This document shows, piece by piece, positions 19,301 through 29,662 of a stretch of 64,000 nucleotides of DNA. A program made the position numbers and the translations under genes. Position 1 is the first letter of the stretch; every line of letters begins with the position of its first letter. The notes beneath the pieces were generated by a model that saw only the letters and a list, made by a program, of their open reading frames with translations, ran no database searches and had not been told where the DNA came from. The DNA comes from Glandiceps talaboti (lineage: Eukaryota; Hemichordata; Enteropneusta; Spengelidae): contig NC_135557.1 of NCBI RefSeq assembly GCF_964340395.1, forward strand, positions 2,913,216-2,977,215, read 5' to 3'.

Positions 19301-20171
19301 ATCACTACGAGTTTATGAGTTGGTTTGTCTGCTCGTCGCATGTAGATTATTTCACGGTGCTGCACATCTCTACCAGTGTCACCGTCAATCAAAATAGAAA
19401 TATATTTAGCTTCGTTTCTGATATCGTTAGCCAAGTCATTCCTGATTCGTCCAGCAATTGTTCCGATCATCTCTGAGCATTTGTGAGTCCAAGCTTGGCT
19501 TTAATCAAGGGATCCGGACTGGCCGCCGTTGGTTTTGCTAAATATATGTCTTTGAATTCGCTCGATAATGTCTCACCGAAATGGAGTGTTCCATTAAAGT
19601 TTGTTTGTTTTTCAACCAATATTCCCCGTCCAAAAGCGAAATCACACTTCTCTTTCGAGAATTTACAATATCGAAACCATACTCTGGGTTTTGCTGTCTT
19701 CACTGGTATGGATGTTCATCCACTCAAATTGTTCAAGCCATCGTACAAATTTTACATCTTTAGTTTTTCCAGACTGTGACGATTGAACGTTTCAAGCCAC
19801 CACATTTCAAACGTCGCCTGTTGTCTTGTTGCGATCAGCGGGTTGTTCATCATTTCCATCACTCGTACCTGGCTTACTAGCTGGACAAAAGAAATGACTA
19901 TGTCGTTTACTCATACAGGAACCGGTGGTTCTCCGCTGTGTATTGTAGGTACTCGGTCAAACTGTCATGATTTGAGGAGAGACGTTGAACTAATATCTGT
20001 AAAATCGTCAATGTCTACGGGCAAACGGGAGTAGCCAGTGAAAAACCAGAAAAGGGCAAAATGTGTCAAAATCGAAGGCTTGCCACATAGTCTGTACAAC
20101 ACAAAACCTACCAAATTTGTGTACACTGCTCGTGTAAGTGGTCGTCCATTGTTATCTAATGGAAGTGTCAA
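19213..20171 (-). pseudogene. Broken ZNF862/hAT-transposase-like fragment
   Basis: Minus-strand frames give pieces resembling the hAT-derived ZNF862-type proteins: KPRVWFRYCKFSKEKCDFAF (about 19640-19700), LIKAKLGLTNAQR, then NDIRNEAKYISILIDGDTG with HREIIYMR (about 19330-19430). The last piece fits the catalytic-core start, where relatives have an ADEST-type motif followed by a strand ending in Y.R. The pieces lie in different frames separated by stops, and the frame at 19965-20171 may be a further upstream piece. Assignment rests on resemblance only. Confidence 0.4.
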
Positions 20172-20559
20172 TCAAACTAACATCAACAGCATTGTCTGTC
20201 TTCATATGTTTTGACACATTGGAGACAGAGTATGTCAGTCACTGCGAGGTATAAATTACTTGCAAGTGCGACCTTCAAAATTGCCGGTAAAATGCCAGTA
20301 AATGTGACATTTCACCATTTATACCAGTGAATCTAGAATCATGTCACCTGCTGAATGCCGATATTTATAGAATTCACTGGCATTGGAAAAATTTTCACAG
20401 ACAACTTCCTAGGCTGCTAGGACGCGGGTGTATCAAATGAAGTTTTCAATTTTGAAATAGTGAAGAGATGGTATAAGGTATGTAGGCAAAATCTTTAGCA
20501 TGATGGTTCCTGCAGATGCGCTCTTACGGCCAAGCACAAATGTAATTATGTGAAGCTTT

Positions 20560-20790
20560 TATAGAAAGTTGTAGCATAGATCTCATGGTAGGAGTTTTTA
20601 AGGCCAAGAAAAAAAGCATGTGTACCAAATTTCGTTTGAATTGAGTCAGTAGGTTTTTTTTAGAAAATGGTGATACAGACAAATACATACATACAGACAG
20701 ACAGACAGACACACACACACACACACACAGAGACTTTTCACTCCTTATATATAACCTTCCGTTTGGAAGGTAAAAATCATTAATTGTGCT
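20560..20790 (+). repeat. Dispersed repeat family B, copy 1
   Basis: Shared order: CCAAATTTCGTTTGAATTGA, then a T-run, GAAAATGGTGATACAGACA, then a microsatellite of CAGA and CA units, then ACCTTCCGTTTGGAAGGT. The last is a small perfect hairpin arm pair. Copies also lie at about 20985-21165 and 27680-27890. Confidence 0.6.
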
Positions 20791-20799
20791 AACGAGTCA

Positions 20800-20960
20800 T
20801 TATAACTACAAGCTATATTATCAAACTTTCTATGACACATATACTTTGTCAACATCAATGTATGTATCAGTAATTTGAGGCGTGCATTCTTAAGATATGA
20901 CCTAATTACCGAAAACCATTAATTATGCAAATCACTCAATAACATGAATGGAATGTTTAC
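20800..20960 (+). repeat. Dispersed repeat family A, copy 4
   Basis: CATTCTTAAGATATGACC, TAATTACCGAAAACCATTAA and TTATGCAAATCACTCAATAA form the clearest version of the family core. Confidence 0.65.
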
Positions 20961-20984
20961 CGAAACCTAATCAGTTTTAGGTCA

Positions 20985-21069
20985 TACACTAAATAACATA
21001 TATATCAACAATTTCGTTTGGATTGAGCCATCCGTTTTTTTGTTGAGAAAACGATGACACGGACAGATC

Positions 21070-21112
<43 letters not shown>

Positions 21113-21165
21113 TAGACAGACAGACAGACAGACAGACACAAACACACACACAGCCTTAAATAATA
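20985..21165 (+). repeat. Dispersed repeat family B, copy 2
   Basis: CAATTTCGTTTGGATTGAG is followed by a T-run, GAAAACGATGACACGGACAG and a (CAGA)n tract at 21065-21137. The terminal hairpin is missing. Confidence 0.55.
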
Positions 21166-22285
21166 ACCGTGACCTTGAAATATGTAGTTAAGTAATCGAC
21201 CACCTCCTGGGGATGGAATACTTCGAGATCATGATCAGTTCTCCAAGGCGAATACTAGTCCCTTGAAACTATTCATTAATAATTTACCAGTATATGGCAA
21301 GATATATGCAATACTTAATTAAAACGGAGATGGAGTGTACTTTTGTATATTATTAGTGGTATTAATTAAAGTTACTTTATTATGTACATATTTTGGCGCT
21401 GACAATGGCAAAGCCAAGAACACCATGATACTGACTAATATGCTATCTCTATAAGACACTAATTTTGTATATACATGTACTAGTCTATTTTATTCATGGA
21501 CATTTGGATTTATATAAACTGTGTTATATCGCTATCTTAGCAAAGTTATTTTGATGTGATTTAAATATCAAATTGGCACTAGAGAGATTACTTTGGTCTT
21601 AACAGTTATAATTTTTACCAATTCGCTCTCGCTCAGCCTTGTTGTTTTATTGCCACTTTGCCTGCAACATAAAAATTATATACATTCCTGGCACAACAAT
21701 CTCAATGCTAATGGTGTGTTTCGTCCATATGGTGTTATTCACCTAGGTATAACAATAGAAATAATGAGGAATACGTTCAATGGTGTTGAAGCATTTTTGT
21801 ATTTTAGTAGTATGTCTCCTTCATGACACGAAGCAACTAACAAGCATCATCTAAACGATGGTCTAATTAACGTCATTAGACCTATAGATCTATTAGACCT
21901 GCCATCAGTCATACTAAACATTTTTTAGACAGGATATATCTCGCTAAAGTTTGCATATGCCACATACTGTTTGAAAATGACAGTCTTTTATGGAGTTGGG
22001 GTTTCTTGATAAGTTAAACGTAGAGGTGAGCTGTCTGTAGGAATACTCAATTTTGACCATATTTGATCAGAATGCCTCCGGTAAGATACACATATGTACG
22101 TACGTACGTACTGTGAAGCAGACAACCAACGATGACAGTGTGGAGATATGAATGATTCAAGTTTAAATAGGACATCTACCACATGATAATGATAAACATG
22201 GTTCTTGTCAATTATGTTAATTAGGTACTGTGACCACATTTCACCCAATGTTAATCAGCTGTAGTAACCCCATTGCAAATTTTTT
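21166..22285. other. No gene seen
   Basis: AT-rich, with only a short (CGTA)n at about 22096-22110. The small open frames have no supporting features. Confidence 0.4.
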
Positions 22286-22289
22286 AAAT

Positions 22290-22612
22290 AAGGCCTAACA
22301 AAAAATGTGTGGTTCCGATTACGCTCAATTTTAGAATAGGTGGGGTAGGTAGATGTTTTATTTAATTTTTCGTTATGGTTTTTTTTCATATGTGAGTGTA
22401 TAGTTCACTTAGTTAAATTTTCCGTTGTTTTCCGGTTCCATGTGGTCTCTAGCTCTGTGCTTTTGGTCTTCTCATCAGATGTACAGCCATTACAGATTGG
22501 AGTGACGGTTTTATATTGTCTTTTTAAGTTGATGTCAGTTTCCGCATCCTCTATTTCTTACCTAGGTGGGGTCATGTAACCGGAACCAACTTGTTTTGTT
22601 AGACCTAAGAAA
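22290..22612. mobile_element. MITE-like element with imperfect terminal inverted repeats
   Basis: The left end GGCCTAACAAAAAATGTG, then TGGTTCCGATTAC, pairs with the right end GTAACCGGAACCAACTTG, then TTTTGTTAGACCTA. A second pair of GGTGGGGT and CTAGGTGGGGTC motifs lies inside, in the same orientation. It is about 320 bp, without coding sequence. Confidence 0.55.
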
Positions 22613-22815
22613 TAATCATTCAATTTATATATTAGCTAACAAAAAATCCGGAAACGTACACTTAAATAGCGTGATATGACATGCATGCTAATGATCACGC
22701 TATCTAAGAGTACATTTCTTGATTTCTTCATATATTTAACGAAATATATGATATCTTAAATTTCTTAATCACATATCGAATACAATGAAAACAACTGTTA
22801 CGAAAAAAGTAAACG

Positions 22816-22888
22816 GATGTTATACATACATACATACATACATACATACATACATACATACATACATACATACATACATACATACACA
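22816..22888. repeat. (CATA)n microsatellite
   Basis: About 17 perfect units ending in CACATACA. Confidence 0.95.
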
Positions 22889-23465
22889 TACATGGAATAG
22901 CTCAGAGAAAAGACAGACCAAACACCATATGTTGATTCACATATGCATTGAAGAAGTCAATTCTATTTCTATTTCGATGCTGGTAAACTAACCTTCGCTC
23001 GTTCTAAGCTACACTTTCTTGAAGGGATTATGTTTGGTATTTTCGTATTTGAAAAGGATCTCTCATCAAATTTTCTGTTTTCACTTATGCAGTTTTGTCG
23101 GTGACAACAACACTAACGTGACCTTCCTTTGGTGTGCTGCTATTTGTCGCACATGCCTAAAAGTAAGGTGTCTATCTGATTGCTTAGGAAGCACATAATG
23201 AAAATGTAAATGCCAGGATTACTTAGGACATATCAACATTTGTTGATGAGGATAGCTTGAACCGATTTTTCAATAATCGATTGACAAGGGTCAAGTATAG
23301 TAAAATGTATGTACCGACATTATTATTTTGCATGCTATCATGATTTGGGTTCTTTTTTGAGTGTTGATGCCTAAATAAATACATGATGCTTTCAGTTTCC
23401 ATATTATGTTTTTTCCTCGTTAAAACCGTAACATATCATAGTATTATTTTTTTTGTTTCTTTCAG
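22889..23465. other. 5' flank or 5' intron of the SMB-7TM receptor gene
   Basis: No coding exon is seen. It ends in a strong acceptor (TTTTTTTTGTTTCTTTCAG at 23447-23465), so a 5' untranslated exon of the receptor gene probably lies upstream. A promoter could not be placed. Confidence 0.45.
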
Positions 23466-23476
23466 TGAAAAAAAAT

Positions 23477-24032
23477 ATGGAAAAGGTATTCAACATAATA
23501 TGTGTCATTTCTCTCGTGTATTATTTCAACTACCACCGAGCTCTTGCTATCCACCAACATGCCGCTGAAAACGAGAATGAAGATTTTGACCCGGTGCATG
23601 ACGAACCGTCTGATTTGATATGTGATTACAGCTTCAAAGACAGACGTTCCTTCGACAGTTGTTTTTCTAGCGACGTTAACGGAACTCGATGCAACGACGT
23701 ACAGTACTACAGCTCGTTATCAACGGAAAGGGTTGTATGCAATTGTGACCCTCTGTGCATTGTGTATGGTGATTGTTGTCATGACTACGGAGATGCTTGC
23801 ACTTTGACGACAGAAGACCACACTTCCATCCGTGAAGAAACTGAAAGGATTGGAAGAGTGATAACTGATGTAGATAAAACCATTCTTAACAGAAATACCA
23901 CGTTGACTCATGCACAGTGTTTTTATTTTCCCGAATCCCGATTCGGGGTCTGGGTGACAAGTGGCTGTCCAGTGGATTGGCATGATTCCAACGTGATTTC
24001 AAAGTGCAATGACCCCAAACATGATCTAACAA
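23477..24032 (+). CDS. Receptor exon: signal peptide and SMB domain
   Basis: The ATG at 23477 lies 12 bases after a strong acceptor and directly precedes a hydrophobic signal sequence, so I prefer it to any upstream in-frame triplet. The donor is ACAA|GTAAGTAT at 24032/24033, phase 1. The exon also carries a second Cys group (C148, C164, C177) after the SMB domain. Confidence 0.85.
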
Positions 24033-27000
24033 GTAAGTATATGATCACTGTTCTAAGATTTAAGTCTTATGTTTCCAAATCTCATTCCAAATTATCCAAA
24101 AGTAAACTTCAAGGTCACATTTTAAATCGATAAATAGGTAAAAATAACCTATAGTATGGACAAAACTTGTCAGCAATGCCGTTTGGCACCGATGTGTTAG
24201 TGACACCATATTGTCTGACCGCAATTCATTTTGAGTGATACACACTGCAAAACGTTGTTATATATAGACTCAGTCATGTCTGTCGACACACATACAATCA
24301 CCAAAACCCACAACATATCAGAGCACATTGAAAAAGGTTATGTGACCCCCATTTCCTTGGCAGCATGTCTTATTTGTGTTTATAATATACCTAGTGATAA
24401 TGCATGATTCGCTAGAATCAGTCACGTGATAGGAAAATAGAATGACTATTTCCCTAGGGGAATAGTTCCATCAACTACTACATGGTCACGTGACCACCGC
24501 GAGTTCACAGCGGGTCAAAATAGCAGCTTCTGAGGGTGTCGCCTGCCACCGCGAATTCACAGCATGAGGTATATTCTAAAACATATATTGCCTGGCCTAT
24601 AATCGGGCTATAGCACCCGTTCATTACCCCCTCGTGACTGTGAGTTACCAGAATCACATGCTATTTCCCTCGGCCAATAGCACGTGATTCTGGTAACTCA
24701 CAGTCCCTCGGGTGTAATAAACGGGTACTATAACCCTCATGGCCAGGGAATATGTGTTCATTATAATATACCTAGTGATAATGCTGTGTCATGATTCGTT
24801 AGAATCAGTCACATGATAGGCAAATAGAATGACTATTTCCCTAGGGAAATAGTTCCATCAACTATTACATGGTCACGTGACCACCGCGCGTTCACAGCAG
24901 GTCAAAATGGCAGCTTCTGACAATGTCGTTTGCCACCGCGAGTTCACAGCATGTCATGAGGTATATCATAAAATACATATTGCCTGGCCTATATTCGGGC
25001 TATAGCACCCGTTCATTACCCCCTCGTGACTGTGAGTTACCAGAATCACATGCTATTTCCCTCGGCCTTCGGCCTTGGGAAATAGCATGTGATTCTGGTA
25101 ATTCACAGTCCCTCGGGTGTAATAAACGGGTGCTATAGCCCTCATGGCAGGCAATATGTGTTCAATATTCAAGAATGGCTAATTGTACATATATCCGGTT
25201 AGGGTTAGGATTTGATCTCTTTCTCTGATTTTCTCCTGAATTCACCATAGGGGACATTTTGATCAGCAAACACAAAACTTTAACTGTTATTTCAATTGAC
25301 TATTTGTATAATTAATCAATTTCATAAAACTGTCTAAAACGAAATTGTAGGAGCACTATAGTGTTTGCTACATCTGAAGGTAGGAGCACTATAGTTTTTG
25401 CTACATCTGAATGTAGGAGCACTATAGTTTTTGCTATATCTGAATGTAGGAGCACTATAGTTTTTGCTATATCTGAATGTAGGAGCACTATAGTTTTTGC
25501 TACATCTGAATGTAGGAGCACTATAGTTTTTGCTATATCTGAATGTAGGAGCACTATAGTTTTTGCTATATCTGAATGTAGGAGCACTATAGTGTTTGCT
25601 ACATCTGAATGTAGGAGCACGATAGTTTTTGCTATATCTGAATGTAGGAGCACTATAGTTCTTGCTATATCTGAATGTAGGAGCACTATAGTGTTTGCTA
25701 TATCTGAATGTAGGAGCACTATAGTTTTTGCTACATCTAAATGTAGGAGCACTATAGTTTTTGCTACATCTGAATGTAGGAGCACTATAGTTCTTGCTAT
25801 ATCTGAATGTAGGAGCACTATAGTTTTTGCTATATCTGAATGTAGGAGCACTATAGTGTTTGCTACATCTGAATGTAGGAGCACTATAGTTCTTGCTATA
25901 TCTGAATGTAGGAGCACTATAGTGTTTGCTATATCTGAATGTAGGAGCACTATAGATTTTGCTACATCTGAATGTAGGAGCACTATAGATTTTGCTACAT
26001 CTGAATGTAGGAGCACTATAGATTTTGCTACATCTGAATGTAGGAGCACTATAGTTCTTGCTATATCTGAATGTAGTAAGGAAATCTATAAGATAATTGA
26101 AAATAATGTACAAGTAATTTGTATTAAGTATAATACACTGCACAGAGAGATGTATTTGATTACACAGTTTTATTTGAAGTCGTGCTGCAGGTTGTAATAC
26201 CAAAAGCAGGCATATACATACAATAGAAAACATTATTGGAAATTTGTTTATGTTGTATTTTTGCATGTTGCTAAATTTGTAAAGACCAATTTTGATGGTC
26301 GTATTAACTGCACAAAAATTGTACCAAATGTCAACTAATACTACATTTGTATTTAATACTATTGAAATGGTATACCAGTATTACAGTATTAGAGTAATCA
26401 TAGTACACCAAATAATTTACCTAGTAGAAAGTGATATAACCAGATTTAAACTGAATGCCTTCCATAAGGGTATAGTCTTGCAATTTCATGATTTATGCAA
26501 GAAATTTACCTCTATATCAGTGATTCGTCAAGTCCCAATGAAAGATAGTTGTCAAATATGTTGTTGAAATGCCCGCCACGCCTCCTATTCCCAGCACAGG
26601 AAAGCTTGCCATCCTCAACTTCACTCGTCTTTCGTGATCCCCTACATACCCGGGATCGGGATATGGCATGTGCGTGTTGAACTTCCTTCTGTCCCACCAC
26701 GAGTTTACACATTCCTTTAATCACTACAGGAAAATTGTCAAGATTTTGTTGAGTGGCGCACCCTTACTGTACACTAATTATATAGAGGTCAATGTACAGG
26801 TCACCATTATTGATACATTGTCGCGAAATTTTCTTCGTAGGCTAGGCAACGCTTGGTCTATTTTCCATATTTTGACCACACACATTTGGGTATAAATTAT
26901 AGATTATTACACTTGATAAATATGTGAGAGTGTATTTATATCCTGAGATACAGAGCTAGATAAATGATTATTTACAAGCCTTGCAACAAACAGTGGTAGT

Positions 27001-27746
27001 TTGTTATCGAGAGACATCGGCTCAAGGTCAATATAATACTTCCTAAACTTCTAATCGAAAATCTAAAAAGACACGATTTCTCTTTAATCATCTGCGCATT
27101 AGTAGTGTGTGAAATTTGAAAATGATAAGTCCATATTTGAAGAAATTGAAACGATGATAAATATTTCACCTGTTTGTGAACTGTACGCTCATTGTAAACC
27201 TATTTTAAGGCCAAGAAAAAATAGTTTTCTGGTGAGTTTGAATCACTTAAAAACCCTGCCTCGGTCTTCTTTTTTCCTCTTGTTTGTTCAGCCAATGCAG
27301 AGTGCAGATCCAAGGGAAACACAAAATAAGGTTGGCACGCAACCCCTGAAAACAGAGTCTTTCTCAGTGTAGAGCACGAGTATAAAGTTAGCATCAGATT
27401 CAGATTCAGGTAGCATCATATTGAGCATCAGATAGCCTCAGATCCAAATACACCTGACGGCAGTGAAGCAGAATCCTTCCCTGTAGTCTCAACGGTATTA
27501 TTTCAGGTTTGAGTCCGTCGGGTGTCTTTGGATCTGAGGCCATCTGATGCTCAATATAACGTTCATAAGTTAACGCTACCTGAATCTGAATCTGAATCTT
27601 ACGCCAACTTTATACTCTTTGATCGATTAATTACTCAAATTTGTCATTAATATTCATCGGATTATTATCAAAAACTAATCAGTTCTTGCCATTACCCTAC
27701 GGAACATGTCTACGAAATTTCGTGTGAATTGATGCAGCCTTTTCGG

Positions 27747-27806
<60 letters not shown>

Positions 27807-29628
27807 GCACGCACGCACGCACGCACACACGCACACGCACAGACACACAAACTTCATCGCTATATTAAAACCTTCCTTACGGAAGGTAAAAATGTTGCAT
27901 AAGGGAGTGGGGGTCATTTTGAAAATGTGGTCTTTCCTGGGAAGGTCACTTTGGCTTTGACCAAAAGAACTGGGAGGGGGGATCAATTAAAGAAAACCCA
28001 TGTTCAACTCCAAAACACTAGCCCCCACGTCATTTAAATAACCACCCCCAAGAGGTAAATTTGGTATATATCTTAATTTGTATGGTACTTGTTGCAAGCA
28101 TTTACTTTGGTGTGGTGTATATTACTATCATTTATAATTACATCTAAAAATGTGGTCAAAGTTCATCTTCCACAAGGGACCCGACATGGGAATCCGAAAT
28201 GTCGGATTTTTAGCCAAAGATGAAAAAAAAAATATTTAAAAAAACAAACAAAAGAAACTCAACATGTTACGACACCTGCGCTCAATATGTGTGCCAAAAA
28301 TACCCAAAATAACGAAGTTATTATCATTCTCTAAGCACTCCTATACTACCTGAAATTTTTAGGAATCTAGAAATCGGCCCTAAACTTTCTATTTTAGTCA
28401 TTTTCGCTTTCAATCTTTTATGGTATGTTGTATACCTGGCTAAGGCTGCCGTCATAATTAACGACAGGTGACCTTGGGAGAATTTGAGATTTGAAAAAAA
28501 TTGGGGACCGTAGGGGTGGGGGAGATGATAATTCTGGTCAGAAAGGGGGCGAGCACGAATTATTTTGCTCATGATTTGAACCAAATTAAACCTCATAAAG
28601 TCCCCTTTTCTAATGTAAACTTTCAATTTCTTTCTATTCAGTGATGTCAAAGCCTGTTACTACTTTGAATGGAACTGTATACAAGAATATATATTGTGCC
28701 AAATGTAACAGGGCCAACTTGACAGATGTTGAATTCTGGACTACCGCAGTGTCATGCGAAGCTTTTGATGAAATATCCGAGATGTTGACAGCTGATGGGT
28801 TTAATGCAGCGTTTGCTTTGATGGTAGATGTCTTGCCTACCCACTGTCAGATTGACTACACTCCCATTTTTGGTACCACAAGGGATATGAGGGTTTGTGT
28901 CGATCATATATCTCACTGTTCACCTGACTTTAACGCCAGTATTCCGGACAACAATGAAATCAGAAAGAAGTGTGAGTCCTACTCCATGGGTCTTGTTTAC
29001 TCTCTATACTTGGCTAAACCTTATTTCAACATATTTTGCTTGTTTTGTAACTTTCATAGAGGTAGTCCACATGTCAACTGTGGTTACGGAATAGCATTCG
29101 ATCGACGCAATCATCGGTATAATTTCGTTCCGTTAAAGGTATTATTCGATTTTCATCCCTTTATCGGACAGGAATTAAAAGTATCTGTATTTAAGTTTAG
29201 AGAACAGAATTTTGATACACAGGATTACTTCATACAGGGCTTTAAGGGACAAATGAAATGTACTGATGATACAATACTCGACCTGGCTTACATGGGTATT
29301 TGCACAGATGGATTTGACGACCTTTCACACAGTGGGGCGCTTTTCAATTCACAAGATGACCAACCACCGTTCATATTTGTAATGACATTCGTTGTATCAA
29401 TGAATTCGACCATCCCAATCGGTTGTGATCTAAGCTTTGATCTCAACATTCCTATCGACGTTGCGATAGATGCTATAAGAGATGTCACTAATAACACGAT
29501 TAAAGTTGTCAACGTAACCAGCAATTATGATGACATAGACAAATCAAATTGTGATGTTGATAACAGTATTAATAACGTAAGTAGTAGTAGTAGTAGTAGT
29601 GGTGGTGGTGGTGGTGATGGTGGTGGTG

Positions 29629-29662
<34 letters not shown>

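Noticed and set aside
25312-26266. Overlapping frames of 245-310 codons in the 33-bp intronic array
   Set aside because: Open on both strands because the unit is a multiple of three without stops. It lies inside a well-supported intron.
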